From Chitinophaga skermanii (GTDB taxonomy: Bacteria; Bacteroidota; Bacteroidia; Chitinophagales; Chitinophagaceae): a stretch of 64,000 bases of DNA. The notes under the pieces are model-generated. The model searched no databases. It was given only the letters and a program-made list of their open reading frames with translations, and was not told the DNA's origin. The position numbers and the translations under genes are program-made. The stretch lies in contig NZ_QLLL01000002.1 of assembly GCF_003259335.1 (NCBI RefSeq), forward strand, positions 62,001 through 126,000, written 5' to 3'. Positions 46,579 through 56,166 of the stretch are shown here, one piece after another (within the stretch, counting starts at the first letter, position 1; every line of letters begins with the position of its first letter).

Positions 46579-47949
46579 TTATGCTTTTTGTGCTACTCTA
46601 CCGCCTGGATTTGGGACAGGCACCTCTTCCCCACCATCTTCCGGCGGGAAATTTTCAGGGTATGGTGTAGCTTGGTAATAGCTGGCACCGGGGTATTGCA
46701 AGTAGGTATTGCGTACGAAATTCTTTAAGCGCTCGATAAAGCCAGGGGCATCTGCACCTACCGGTACAGCAAAGCCACTATTGGCGAAGGAATCGATTCT
46801 AAGTAATAATTCTGCTACGTTATATTCCAATGGAATTGGTACGTTCATACTATTGTAAATAGCGTAACTTTTTACGGCATTCAAGTAATCCCAGTAAGTG
46901 ATATATTCTGCTATTAAAGGAGCATCGCTAGGGGTACCAGGATTACCGGGGCCACCTGGGCCTGTAGGCGTGCCTGGATCATCGGCAGGATCGTCGATAA
47001 TGGCTATGCCCGGCTTACATTTTGGCAAACAGAAATCTTTGGGTTTACAATCGATACAGATTTTGTCGTGAATATAGCAAATGATATTCCTGTAATAACA
47101 GCAACCTTTGTAGTTACCACAACAGCCGTGATCGGAACCACAACCGAGTGGGCACCACCACGCGCAATTGCCACTACCACTACCAATGTTTGTTATAGCG
47201 GTATCAAATTGTGCAGGCGTTACCATTAAACCATATACATCCTTGAATGGGATTGCAGGGCCGGCATATCCTTGTACAAAGGTTTTGATAGTTGTAAGGT
47301 CGGTTGTTTGACCATATTCACCTTCATACAAAGTGAGCGCTGATTGTAAGCTTAGCTTTTCGTAGAAATGATCTTCTTGGCAAATGAAATAAGCCGTACC
47401 TGTTAAGAAAGAAGGATGCACGGTACAATTACAATCACTTGGGTTAGCAGCTTTTCTTTCCAAGGTTTTGAAGATGGACAGGTTGATACTTAAGCTGTAC
47501 AAAACTTCGTCGCTGGCAGTGGTTAATACATTGCTCATGATCGCTTCTAAATCTGCAATGGTACCTTGTATGGTAGCTAAAGGCAGATTAGCGATACTTA
47601 AATCGGCCACCTTTTGTTCAATCACATCTGTTTGATGCACTTTCCATACTTGGTCGGTAAAATTCACCGCGTACGATACATCCACATTGTTACTGAGTTC
47701 GATCGTGGAACTAACGATTTTTGTGCTTGGATTAAAGGCAACAGATACCATGTCTACTGGGTCTGTTAAAGAAGCACTGGCATCATATACCAGTTGATGG
47801 GGCGTTGGCTGTGTAATGGGCAACGATAGGTCTATTTCAGGCGTAGGTCGTGGCTGGCTAACTGTTGTGTTAACCGACTTTTGACAGCCTATAAAACCGG
47901 GTAAAACACAGCACATGAAGCCAAAGAACAATAGGGACGTTTTCTTCAT
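46579..47949 (-). CDS. Cys-rich lipoprotein, tandem paralogue B
   Basis: 456 residues from the ATG at 47949, which gives a lipoprotein signal (LLFFGFMCCVLPGFIGC). The domain order matches paralogue A: N-terminal folded region (PRPTPEIDLSLPITQPTPHQLVYDAS, EQKVADLSIANLPLATIQGTIADLEAIM), DCNCTVHPSFL, the Cys block (CAWWCPLGCGSDHGCC, GNYKGCC, CYIHDKICIDC), a Gly/Pro linker and the C-terminal YITYWDYLNAVKSYAIYN domain. Identical blocks next to variable linkers indicate an old tandem duplication. It is the first gene of the pair. Function unknown; surface exposure is likely from the lipobox and composition. Confidence 0.75.
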   Translation of the reverse strand: MKKTSLLFFGFMCCVLPGFIGCQKSVNTTVSQPRPTPEIDLSLPITQPTPHQLVYDASASLTDPVDMVSVAFNPSTKIVSSTIELSNNVDVSYAVNFTDQVWKVHQTDVIEQKVADLSIANLPLATIQGTIADLEAIMSNVLTTASDEVLYSLSINLSIFKTLERKAANPSDCNCTVHPSFLTGTAYFICQEDHFYEKLSLQSALTLYEGEYGQTTDLTTIKTFVQGYAGPAIPFKDVYGLMVTPAQFDTAITNIGSGSGNCAWWCPLGCGSDHGCCGNYKGCCYYRNIICYIHDKICIDCKPKDFCLPKCKPGIAIIDDPADDPGTPTGPGGPGNPGTPSDAPLIAEYITYWDYLNAVKSYAIYNSMNVPIPLEYNVAELLLRIDSFANSGFAVPVGADAPGFIERLKNFVRNTYLQYPGASYYQATPYPENFPPEDGGEEVPVPNPGGRVAQKA

Positions 47950-48131
47950 ATTATAAGGGGATTTAGATGTAACGGGATAACGTCGGGTATAACACATTCC
48001 GGGATAACATACGCATGCGCGTTACTCAATATAACATGATAATTTCATATTTCCAATAGTTGCACGTAATGTGCCATATAAATAGTACGGGTAAGACTAA
48101 TTAGGATTCCGATTTATTCAAATCATCTTTA

Positions 48132-48167
48132 AAAAGAAAATCCCCCGCGGTAAGAATACCGGGGGGA
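48132..48167 (-). terminator. Terminator of the metal-efflux operon
   Basis: TCCCCCGCGGTA pairs with TACCGGGGGGA (one bulge), followed on the minus strand by TTTTCTTTTT. It is about 85 bases beyond the stop of the adaptor gene. Confidence 0.75.
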
Positions 48168-48250
48168 GTCTATCAACTTAAATAGAAAGTATGTTCTTTG
48201 CGAGCATATCGTTAACAGTTATTGATAAGCGGGTAACCGCTATCGTATTT

Positions 48251-49402
48251 TTATTCTTCGCTTTCCGTGTTTTTGATTTTCATCAACAATGCAAAGGCAT
48301 TCTTCAATACTACTTTCGTATCGGCAGTAATACCTTGGCCTTCGATTTGTTGCTTCTTATCGTGTTGAATGCCGGGTTTTACTTCGGTCATTTTATAGGT
48401 TTCCGGTTTGGTTTCTACAAACACATAGTACTTGTTTTCCCAGCGTACCATGGCATCTTCCGGCACTATAATGCCTTTCATACCTTGTACAGCTACTTCA
48501 CCATTCATAAACATACCTGGTGCTAATCCTGGAACGTTTTGTTCGAAATGGCAATGCACTTCAGCCATCCTGTTTTCATCGAAGGTTCTATTGACTAAGA
48601 TGATTTTAGCTTTGTAACGTTCCGTAGGATTGGCATTGGTGTATGCAGATACAGGTAAACCAACCGTAATTTTATCCAAATCCTTTTCAAATACCTTCAA
48701 TGCAAGGTGTTTATCGGATGGATCTACAATGGTAAATAGAATATCTGTAGGAGATGCATATTTACCGATAGTTACATTTACTTGCGTAATATAGCCATTG
48801 AGTGGCGATACTACTGTTACCTCTTTTCTAACAGATGCAGGCGTTAAGTTAGCGGCATTGATACCAATCATTTTCAACTTCTCGGCCAAAGCACTGATTA
48901 AGATGCGTTGACGATCCATTTCTGCCTTGGCTTGTTCGTATACTTTATCGCTGGTGGCTTTACTTTCGTTGAGCACCCGTTGCCTGTTGTATTCTAATTC
49001 TGCTACGCCGTAATTGGTTTTGGCGGTGAGGTAATCTTGTTGCAGTTGCACAAATTGAATATCCTCGATAACAGCCAACACCTCCCCTTTTATCACGGCT
49101 TTACCGGGCAACATGTTGGTCGATTTAATATAACCACCTAGCGGGCAACTTAAGTTCGCCGTATTTTGGGGTGCTACATCTATCGCACCTTGTAAAGTAA
49201 TAACGCCATCGATATTCTCGAAAGATGGCAGTCCTACTTCTACCCCGGCGTTCTTGCGTTGTTGCTCGGTAAGCGATACAATTTGCTCATCTACTACGGC
49301 TACTTCCTTCGTGGTATTTTCAGCCGGCGTATTGGTGGCTTTTTTATTGCCGCAGCTCGTCATCATAAACAATACTACGCTGCTATATATAATCGATTTC
49401 AT
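48251..49402 (-). CDS. czcB: RND efflux periplasmic adaptor (CzcB/CusB-like) lipoprotein
   Basis: 383 residues with a lipobox (VLFMMTSC). It shows the membrane-fusion-protein order: barrel-sandwich half (LSCPLGGYIKSTNMLPGKAVIKGEVLAVIED), a coiled-coil hairpin (~115-175), the second half (VVSPLNGYITQVNVTIGKYASPTDILFTI), beta-barrel and membrane-proximal domains (VPEDAMVRWENKYYVFV). It links the inner-membrane pump to the outer-membrane channel. It starts 3 bases after the pump stop codon, so translation is coupled. Confidence 0.93.
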   Translation of the reverse strand: MKSIIYSSVVLFMMTSCGNKKATNTPAENTTKEVAVVDEQIVSLTEQQRKNAGVEVGLPSFENIDGVITLQGAIDVAPQNTANLSCPLGGYIKSTNMLPGKAVIKGEVLAVIEDIQFVQLQQDYLTAKTNYGVAELEYNRQRVLNESKATSDKVYEQAKAEMDRQRILISALAEKLKMIGINAANLTPASVRKEVTVVSPLNGYITQVNVTIGKYASPTDILFTIVDPSDKHLALKVFEKDLDKITVGLPVSAYTNANPTERYKAKIILVNRTFDENRMAEVHCHFEQNVPGLAPGMFMNGEVAVQGMKGIIVPEDAMVRWENKYYVFVETKPETYKMTEVKPGIQHDKKQQIEGQGITADTKVVLKNAFALLMKIKNTESEE

Positions 49403-49405
49403 GGT

Positions 49406-52400
49406 TTAATTATTAGTGAGTTTATTGTATTGAATAACGGCCTGGTTGAAGCTATTGAGTGTATTGATATACTCGCTTCGAATACCAATGGCTTGGTTGA
49501 CGAGCATAACCCATTGTAGAAAATCAATTTCTCCATTTTGGAATTGTACATCCGCCGTGGAAGAAATGAGTGCTGCATTGGAGAGTCCTTTTGCTTCGTA
49601 ATATTCTAATACTTCGCGGTACTTGGTTACTGCTTGTACGGCATCGTTCAGGGCTGTTTGTAATTGTAGCTCCACCGAGGAAGCTTGCTTGATACTACTT
49701 TCGTAATTAAGCTTTGCTGCACCTGCGCGGGCCGATTGAGCCTTGGCAAAAATGGGAATGCTGATGCCAGCGCTTACATAATGAAAGCGATCTGCGCCAC
49801 CGTACATCTTCTCTACCCCGTTTACGTTTTGTATGCCTTTGATACTTTGGTTATTGTAGCCTAAAGTAAGCCCCGGCATTAAACGCGAGCGTTCAAGTTT
49901 CCAGTTATTGTATGCCGATTCAGTGGTGAATTCGGCTTGTTTGTAAATGGGCAATTCCTTCACATCTGCCGTTGCTATTTCGCCCGGTAGCTGGCCAGGG
50001 AATTTATCTTCGTTGATGACGGGTTCGTGGAAGACGGAATCTTGTAATAACTGGTTATAGCGGTTCAGCGTTAGAATCATGTCCTTTTGCAATAACCGGT
50101 ATTGGTTTTCTATTTGTTGTAATTGGGCTTCTGCAGAAGTTTTCTCCAATATGTTCGCGGCACCTGTTTCGAAACGCTTGCGCGATTTGGATTCGAATAA
50201 ACGGTATAGGCTATCGGCGTATAGCAATAGCTCTTTACGTTTTAGCATGGCCGCGTATTCGTAGAAAACGGTACGTACTTCGGTGCGTAACTCCAATTCG
50301 CTCATTCTTGTTTTCTCTTGCGCTACTTTCCAATCGGCTTGTAATACTTTCGATTGGTTAACATACACAGTAGGGAAACTAATGGTTTGACTGAGGCCAA
50401 ACCTATTATCGGTGTACACGCTGTTGGTATGCCCGAAATCGGCGCTTAATACGGCATGACCGGGATCGAATGCTGTTTTCTTCAACTTCGCAGCAGCATC
50501 TTGGTGTAACCGGGCGCTTTGGATGTTGAGGTTATTTCTTTGCGCGATTTGTAAGGATTGTTCCAGCGATGTAGGCACTGCTTGTTGGGATTGTGCTTGG
50601 CTCGATAGCGGCAGCATAAACATCGCTAACAATACCGCTGTTACCGCTGCTGCACTTGCCTTCGAATTACTTTTCGGTGGGCGATTGAATAACAAGTACA
50701 AAGCCGGCAATACAAACAAGGTAAGGAAGGTAGCCGTAATTAAACCACCAATTACCACGGTAGCTAAAGGACGTTGTACTTCGGCACCGGCGCCGTTACT
50801 CATGGCCATTGGTAAGAAACCAAGGGAAGCCACGGCGGCTGTCATTAATACAGGGCGTAGCCTGTTGCGAGTTCCTACCATAATTAATTCTTTCGTATCC
50901 GTAATACGGCCTTCTTTTTTGATCCGGTTGAATTCCGAAATCAATACAATCCCGTTCAACACGGCCACACCAAATAAGGCAATAAACCCTACGCCGGCAG
51001 ATATACTGAATGGCATATCTCTTAAGGCCAATGCAAACACGCCACCAATAGCCGATAGCGGGATGGCGGTGTAGATCAACAATCCTTCTTTTACAGAAGA
51101 GAATGCAAAATAGAGCATCGCGAAAATCAAGAGCAAGGCCACCGGAACGGCCACGCTTAAACGTTGTTTTGCTTGTTGTAAGTTTTCGAAAGCACCACCG
51201 TAAGTGATGGTGTAACCGGGATCGAGTTTCAACTTAGCAGTTACTTTCTGTTGTAACTCTTCTACGATCGATTCCACATCACGACCACGTACGTTGAATC
51301 CAACAATAATTCTGCGGGCAGCATTTTCCCGTTGGATTTGGTTCGGCCCTTCAATTTCTTCGATGTTGGCTACTTGGTACAATGGTACTTGTTGCCCCGT
51401 TGCTGTTGCAATGGGTAAGTTGCGTACATCTTCAATATTCTTTCTACCATCTTCTCCTACCCGTACCACTAAATCGAAGCTTTTTTCGCCTTCGTATATT
51501 TTACCGGCAGCAGCACCGGCGAATGCGGCATTGATGGTTTTATTAATATTTTCTACGTCGAGACCGTATTTAGCGATTTCATCGCGGTTATAGTCGATTA
51601 CAATTTGTGGCATACCGGTAACAGACTCTACGTACCAATCGGCAGTGCCTTCTACTGTTTTAGAGATTTCGCCTAGTTTGGCAGCGTATTCAGCGAGTTT
51701 GTCGAGGTCTTCCCCGAAGATTTTACATACAACATCTTGTTTGGCGCCTGTCATTAACTCGTTGAAACGCATTTGTACAGGATATTGGAAGCCTGTGGTA
51801 ACACCCGGCATTACTTCTTGCGCGGTGGCCGACATTTTGCTGGCAAGTTCAGGGAACGACTCGGCACTAGTCCATTCACTTTTGGGCTTCAGCACGATAA
51901 TCATATCGCCCCCTTCGATGGGCATTGGATCGGTAGGAATTTCGGCGCTACCGATACGACACACAACCTTTTCTACTTCCGGGTATTTCTCTTTGAGTGT
52001 AGCGGAGATAAGATCTATAGATTTAATCGTTGTGCTGAGGTTGGTACCTACCAATAAGCGGGTTTCAACTGCGAAATCACCTTCTTCCAATTGCGGGATA
52101 AATTCGCCACCCATGCGGGTAAACACGAATACAGCAAGGGCGAATAAAGCGAAAGCAATGGCTACTAAAGATTTGCGGATACGGAGAGCTTTGGTGAGCA
52201 TTTTGTGATAGCCGTTCTCTATCCGCGTCATGATTCGATCGGAGATATTGGGTTTATGAGAGAGCTTCTTACTTAACACTACCGAGCTAATCATGGGTAC
52301 GTATGTTAACGATAGAATGAAAGCACCTAGAATGGCGAACGCCACGGTTTGCGCCATTGGCTTAAACATCTTCCCTTCGATACCGGTGAGGGAAAGAATG

Positions 52401-53785
52401 GGTAAGTATACGATAAGGATAATGATTTGTCCGAATACGGCGGCGTTCATCATACGGGCGGCAGAAGAAGTTACTTCTTCATCCATCTCTTGCTGGGTGA
52501 GTTTGGATAGACCGGCATATTTTTTAGAGAAGAAGAGGTGATGTAAAATAGCCTCCACGATAATTACAGCGCCATCTACAATTAACCCGAAATCCAATGC
52601 ACCCAGGCTCATGAGGTTACCGCTTACACCAAACGTGTTCATCATCGCTACAGCGAATAACATCGATAAAGGAATAACCGACGCTACGATTAAACCCGCG
52701 CGGATATTACCGAGGAACATCACCAATACAAATATAACAATGAGTGCACCTTCTAATAAGTTATGCTCTACTGTGCCGATGGCATTGCTCACCATTTTGG
52801 TACGATCGAGGAAAGGTTCAATTTCCAACCCTTCCGGCAAGCTTTTTTGAATCTCTGCAATTTTTAGCTTAACGGTTTCGATTACATCGGAAGAATTCCC
52901 TCCTTTCAACATCATCACAATACCACCACATACTTCTCCTTCCCCGGCCATTGTTAAGGCGCCGTAGCGGATAGCGGAGCCTAAACGTACTTCAGCAACG
53001 TGACTGATTAATACAGGCACACCACCATTATTCTTAATAACGATTTTATTGATATCGTTGATGGATTTGGTTAACCCAACACTGCGGATATACAAAACGG
53101 TGGGTCCTTTTTCGATGTAGGCGCCACCCGTGTTTTGGTTATTTCTTTGTAAAGCAGCAAACACGTCGCTAATGCTAATATTCATCGCTTTTAGCTGCGC
53201 GGGGTTTACTACTACTTCGTATTGTTTCAGTTCGCCACCGAACGTAGATACATCGGCTACGCCGGGTGTACCGAGTAGTTGCCTACGTACGAACCAATCT
53301 TGCACGGAGCGCAATTCGGCTAAAGAATAGCGATTTTGATAGCCTTTCTTGGGCTTAATGACGTATTGATAAATTTCACCAAGGCCCGTTGTAACAGGCG
53401 CAAGGGAAGGCATATTGGCATTCTCGTTTATCTCTACTTGCGAGAGGCGTTCCGTGATTTGTTGACGTGCCCAATATATATCTGTTTCATCGTCGAAAAC
53501 GATCGATACGAGCGACAAACCGAAGCGCGACATGCTTCTACTTTCTTTAATGCCGGGCACATTACTAACGGCCAGTTCAATGGGGAAAGTAATGAGGCGT
53601 TCTACATCTTCTGCCCCTAAAGAAGGCGCTGTTGTAATTACCTGTACTTGGTTATTGGTAATATCGGGAACGGCATCAATGGGCAATTGTGTTAATTGGT
53701 AGGTGCCATAGGCGATCCAAATCAATGTAAACACAGCAATTGCCAGTTTATTTTTAACTGAGAATTGAATAATCTTATTGAGCAT
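49406..53785 (-). CDS. czcA: CzcA-type heavy-metal RND pump fused to a TolC-like channel
   Basis: 1459 residues. The first ~1040 are a complete HME-RND transporter: LPIDAVPDITNNQVQV, LDFGLIVDGAVIIVEA in TM4 with the acidic proton-relay residues of the CzcA (divalent-cation) type, and twelve membrane segments ending in FLTLFVLPALYLLFNR. A second hydrophobic signal-like segment (AVTAVLLAMFMLPLSSQAQ, ~1042-1062) leads into ~400 residues of outer-membrane factor (LEQSLQIAQRNNLNIQSARLHQDAAAKLKK). The pump and channel are therefore one polypeptide, an arrangement known in Bacteroidota CusA/CzcA proteins. The predicted role is zinc, cobalt, cadmium or nickel export. No metal-sensing regulator is visible nearby. 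Confidence 0.94.
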   Translation of the reverse strand: MLNKIIQFSVKNKLAIAVFTLIWIAYGTYQLTQLPIDAVPDITNNQVQVITTAPSLGAEDVERLITFPIELAVSNVPGIKESRSMSRFGLSLVSIVFDDETDIYWARQQITERLSQVEINENANMPSLAPVTTGLGEIYQYVIKPKKGYQNRYSLAELRSVQDWFVRRQLLGTPGVADVSTFGGELKQYEVVVNPAQLKAMNISISDVFAALQRNNQNTGGAYIEKGPTVLYIRSVGLTKSINDINKIVIKNNGGVPVLISHVAEVRLGSAIRYGALTMAGEGEVCGGIVMMLKGGNSSDVIETVKLKIAEIQKSLPEGLEIEPFLDRTKMVSNAIGTVEHNLLEGALIVIFVLVMFLGNIRAGLIVASVIPLSMLFAVAMMNTFGVSGNLMSLGALDFGLIVDGAVIIVEAILHHLFFSKKYAGLSKLTQQEMDEEVTSSAARMMNAAVFGQIIILIVYLPILSLTGIEGKMFKPMAQTVAFAILGAFILSLTYVPMISSVVLSKKLSHKPNISDRIMTRIENGYHKMLTKALRIRKSLVAIAFALFALAVFVFTRMGGEFIPQLEEGDFAVETRLLVGTNLSTTIKSIDLISATLKEKYPEVEKVVCRIGSAEIPTDPMPIEGGDMIIVLKPKSEWTSAESFPELASKMSATAQEVMPGVTTGFQYPVQMRFNELMTGAKQDVVCKIFGEDLDKLAEYAAKLGEISKTVEGTADWYVESVTGMPQIVIDYNRDEIAKYGLDVENINKTINAAFAGAAAGKIYEGEKSFDLVVRVGEDGRKNIEDVRNLPIATATGQQVPLYQVANIEEIEGPNQIQRENAARRIIVGFNVRGRDVESIVEELQQKVTAKLKLDPGYTITYGGAFENLQQAKQRLSVAVPVALLLIFAMLYFAFSSVKEGLLIYTAIPLSAIGGVFALALRDMPFSISAGVGFIALFGVAVLNGIVLISEFNRIKKEGRITDTKELIMVGTRNRLRPVLMTAAVASLGFLPMAMSNGAGAEVQRPLATVVIGGLITATFLTLFVLPALYLLFNRPPKSNSKASAAAVTAVLLAMFMLPLSSQAQSQQAVPTSLEQSLQIAQRNNLNIQSARLHQDAAAKLKKTAFDPGHAVLSADFGHTNSVYTDNRFGLSQTISFPTVYVNQSKVLQADWKVAQEKTRMSELELRTEVRTVFYEYAAMLKRKELLLYADSLYRLFESKSRKRFETGAANILEKTSAEAQLQQIENQYRLLQKDMILTLNRYNQLLQDSVFHEPVINEDKFPGQLPGEIATADVKELPIYKQAEFTTESAYNNWKLERSRLMPGLTLGYNNQSIKGIQNVNGVEKMYGGADRFHYVSAGISIPIFAKAQSARAGAAKLNYESSIKQASSVELQLQTALNDAVQAVTKYREVLEYYEAKGLSNAALISSTADVQFQNGEIDFLQWVMLVNQAIGIRSEYINTLNSFNQAVIQYNKLTNN

Positions 53786-53892
53786 AAATATTTAGCTAGG
53801 ATACACAATATCGTGGCCCACGGTGCTAGTAAAGCAATCGGCCATTCATGCAGCGTTGGCTGCAGCAATCATGAAAAAATAGGTAAGAAAAA

Positions 53893-54273
53893 TTATGCCC
53901 TTGGAGGACGGAAGAGGCAATCGGCAGCAGGATTGAAGTAGAACTGCTGGCGTTCGAGCGGGTAATCTCTTTCAACAATACCTACGCGCGGGTTTTGGAT
54001 GGTTTCTTTTTGAAGATGTGGTACGAACAAGAAGGATACAACAGTAATATGCGGGCTTTTAAAAGGCAGTTGCATATCCTTATCATCATCATTATCATCT
54101 AAATCGTTTCCCCAATAGTGCATCCCTAGGAAGTCCATGAATGTAATAGAGGCATCTCTGCGGGTATGATCTTGGAAATGTTCATATAGCTTAGGCAGCT
54201 TGGCAAACTGTAGAAAGTTTGTTGCCTCACCTATGAGTATAAAGAACAATATGTGCAAGATGGCCTTTTTCAC
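53893..54273 (-). CDS. Small exported companion protein of the CzcA pump, unknown function
   Basis: 126 residues. I choose the GTG at 54273 because it gives a signal sequence (MKKAILHILFFILIGEATNFLQF) and because a perfect promoter ends a few bases upstream; the frame does extend further. It is rich in acidic residues in the middle (YWGNDLDDNDDDKDMQLPF), which could bind metal. The pattern HITVVSFLFVP and a Pro/Arg-rich end follow. Proteins like this are often encoded next to CzcA in Bacteroidota. It lies 107 bases upstream of czcA on the same strand and may be the first gene of the operon. Confidence 0.7.
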   Translation of the reverse strand: MKKAILHILFFILIGEATNFLQFAKLPKLYEHFQDHTRRDASITFMDFLGMHYWGNDLDDNDDDKDMQLPFKSPHITVVSFLFVPHLQKETIQNPRVGIVERDYPLERQQFYFNPAADCLFRPPRA

Positions 54274-54278
54274 GGTGG

Positions 54279-54308
54279 CAAAAATAGGGTTGTTTGTGGA
54301 AAATGCAA
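54279..54308 (-). promoter_or_regulatory. Housekeeping promoter with perfect TTG-N19-TATTTTTG
   Basis: On the minus strand, TTG is followed by exactly 19 bases and then TATTTTTG, the textbook Bacteroidota -33/-7 pair. The -7 element ends 5 bases before the GTG at 54273, so the mRNA would be leaderless or nearly so. Confidence 0.75.
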
Positions 54309-54412
54309 CATGAAAAGGATGGATGGTAGGAAAAGTTAATATGGAATGTGTTACTACATTGAGCATTCCTGCCTATTCCAAGTGTAATCTCGCAAGTTAT
54401 GACATCCGTATA

Positions 54413-55927
54413 TTAGGGCTTGATGCGAGCTTGGGAAGCGAATACATGTAATGCTTCTGTAATATCTGCATCCCTATTGCTTACTACATCCCAAGGGGTA
54501 TAATTTACCGTCCTATTCGGCATAACACCATGTCCATAAACAGGCTTTTGCAACACAGACACAACGCGCAACATGGGAAAGTCGACCGCTACCTTGGTAT
54601 TAGGCAAAGTGAGCACTTGCATATTACCACCGCTGCAACCCTCTGCGCCTCCATGTGTTTCACGCCCAATGAAGAAGGCCCTTGGGCAATATTGCCTAAT
54701 GGCAGCAGCTGTATGTGCTCCAGATGAAAAGGTAGCACCGTCAATGAATACAACGAGATTCCCGCCGTAATGATCAGTTTGATCTATATGTTGTTGTGCT
54801 AATAAGTTAGTGAAACCCTGTTGAAAGTCCATTTTATAATGCCCATCTTTTACTTGACCTGTAGGTATGAAACTTAGTTTGAAGCTGCGTGTTCTTTCGG
54901 GATCGAGGTATTGATCGAACGGTGTTCTTGCGGGATTGGCGATACGTGCCCATAAGTCGCCTACCATTTGAAAGTTACGATCGGCTACATACGTTAACAA
55001 TTTAGCAGCGATCCTAATATCTCCCCCCGTATTATGGCGAAGGTCGATAATTAGGTTTTTGGTCCCTTTTCTACGGATTTCTTCAAATGCTTTGGCATAG
55101 ATGAGGGTATCGTTGTATTGATAGCTGTGTACTTCGAACCAGGCAGTATTGCCATTTTGTTGAAATCGAAGTGGCAGGTAACCCGTGGTGGTATCTACTT
55201 GCCAATCTTTGTAATTATCGACGATTGGGATAGGATCGGCTGGCGGGGTATTAGCGGGTACGGTATCTACGATGATGGTGTGCTGATTGCCTTTGGGGGT
55301 TTTCACCACCATGGTATAAGGTGGTTGCCAATGGTAATACTTATTACAAGCATCTTCGAAACCATCATATTCGCTGAGGAATAATTCTTTGAAGGTAATG
55401 TTGTTACCATCGGCCGCGTAGAGATCACTTCCATGTTTGATAATATCTTTCGTGGGGGTATTATTGATGCTGATAATTTCGTCGCCTGTTTGCACCGTGG
55501 CGATTTGATGATACGTAATAAATGCCCGGTTGTTTTGCACCAGTACTTTGAATGGTAAACTCGGTAATGCTTGGCTGGGTCGTTTATAGTGCTTGGAATG
55601 TTTGATTTGTGTATGGCCGCATTTTAGGGCACTGATAAACGGGTAGATAGTGGCGATGAAGGCATCTTCCGTTATGGGTTGATTGAGTTGCGCGCGGGTT
55701 GTTTCGTACATATAGCGAAGACTATCGGCAGCGGTGTAAAGCCCGAAAGCGGGATGCATATCGTGGATAGCTGACCATAAGATGTCCAAGTCGGATTGCA
55801 TGCTTTTGACGGGGAGTAATGGCGGCTTGGGCTGTAGTTGTGCTTGAAGGCTTAGGGAAATACTGAGCATTACAGCTAGTAGACTGAATTTGTATCGTTT
55901 ACCTTTGTGTTGATAATGAACATTCAT
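54413..55927 (-). CDS. Secreted S41-family peptidase (S41B-like)
   Basis: 504 residues from the ATG at 55927. A signal segment (FSLLAVMLSISLSLQAQ) precedes a helical N-terminal region (SDLDILWSAIHDMHPAFGLYTAADSLR), a PDZ-like insert (ALPSLPFKVLVQNNRAFITYHQIATVQTGDEIISINN) and the S41 core: LIIDLRHNTGGDIRIAAKLL, then VVFIDGATFSSGAHTAAAIRQ with the serine, and FFIGRETHGGAEGCSGGN. The lysine of Tsp-type enzymes is not evident, which fits the S41B/tricorn-like group. The substrate is unknown. It is divergent from the Ter operon. Confidence 0.82.
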   Translation of the reverse strand: MNVHYQHKGKRYKFSLLAVMLSISLSLQAQLQPKPPLLPVKSMQSDLDILWSAIHDMHPAFGLYTAADSLRYMYETTRAQLNQPITEDAFIATIYPFISALKCGHTQIKHSKHYKRPSQALPSLPFKVLVQNNRAFITYHQIATVQTGDEIISINNTPTKDIIKHGSDLYAADGNNITFKELFLSEYDGFEDACNKYYHWQPPYTMVVKTPKGNQHTIIVDTVPANTPPADPIPIVDNYKDWQVDTTTGYLPLRFQQNGNTAWFEVHSYQYNDTLIYAKAFEEIRRKGTKNLIIDLRHNTGGDIRIAAKLLTYVADRNFQMVGDLWARIANPARTPFDQYLDPERTRSFKLSFIPTGQVKDGHYKMDFQQGFTNLLAQQHIDQTDHYGGNLVVFIDGATFSSGAHTAAAIRQYCPRAFFIGRETHGGAEGCSGGNMQVLTLPNTKVAVDFPMLRVVSVLQKPVYGHGVMPNRTVNYTPWDVVSNRDADITEALHVFASQARIKP

Positions 55928-56097
55928 GATGCATCGCAATATGGGATGAAGTTAATAAAGTGGCGACAAAGCATACATTAAATTTCCAACTTGAATAATT
56001 CCATACCGTTCATTTACCTTCACATCACATCATTACAAAAAATCACCCATCCCCTCCCTCTTACGGCTTCCCGTAAAATTGCCAGTACAAGCAAGAT

Positions 56098-56105
56098 TAC
56101 TTTTG
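56098..56105 (+). promoter_or_regulatory. -7 element (TACTTTTG) upstream of the Ter operon
   Basis: TACTTTTG matches TAnnTTTG and lies 62 bp before the first gene's ATG. A TTG is present but only 16 bp upstream rather than 19. This is the only promoter candidate seen for the ten-gene unit. Confidence 0.5.
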
Positions 56106-56166
56106 AAATGCAATAACGCCGCAACCAATTACCCGGTGTAAAACATTGCAACCAAAACTACCAGCT

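Noticed and set aside
54413..55927. Tsp-type S41A protease identical in role to the one at 14252
   Set aside because: It lacks the YGKGT lysine motif and the Tsp N-terminal region; S41B-like is the better call.
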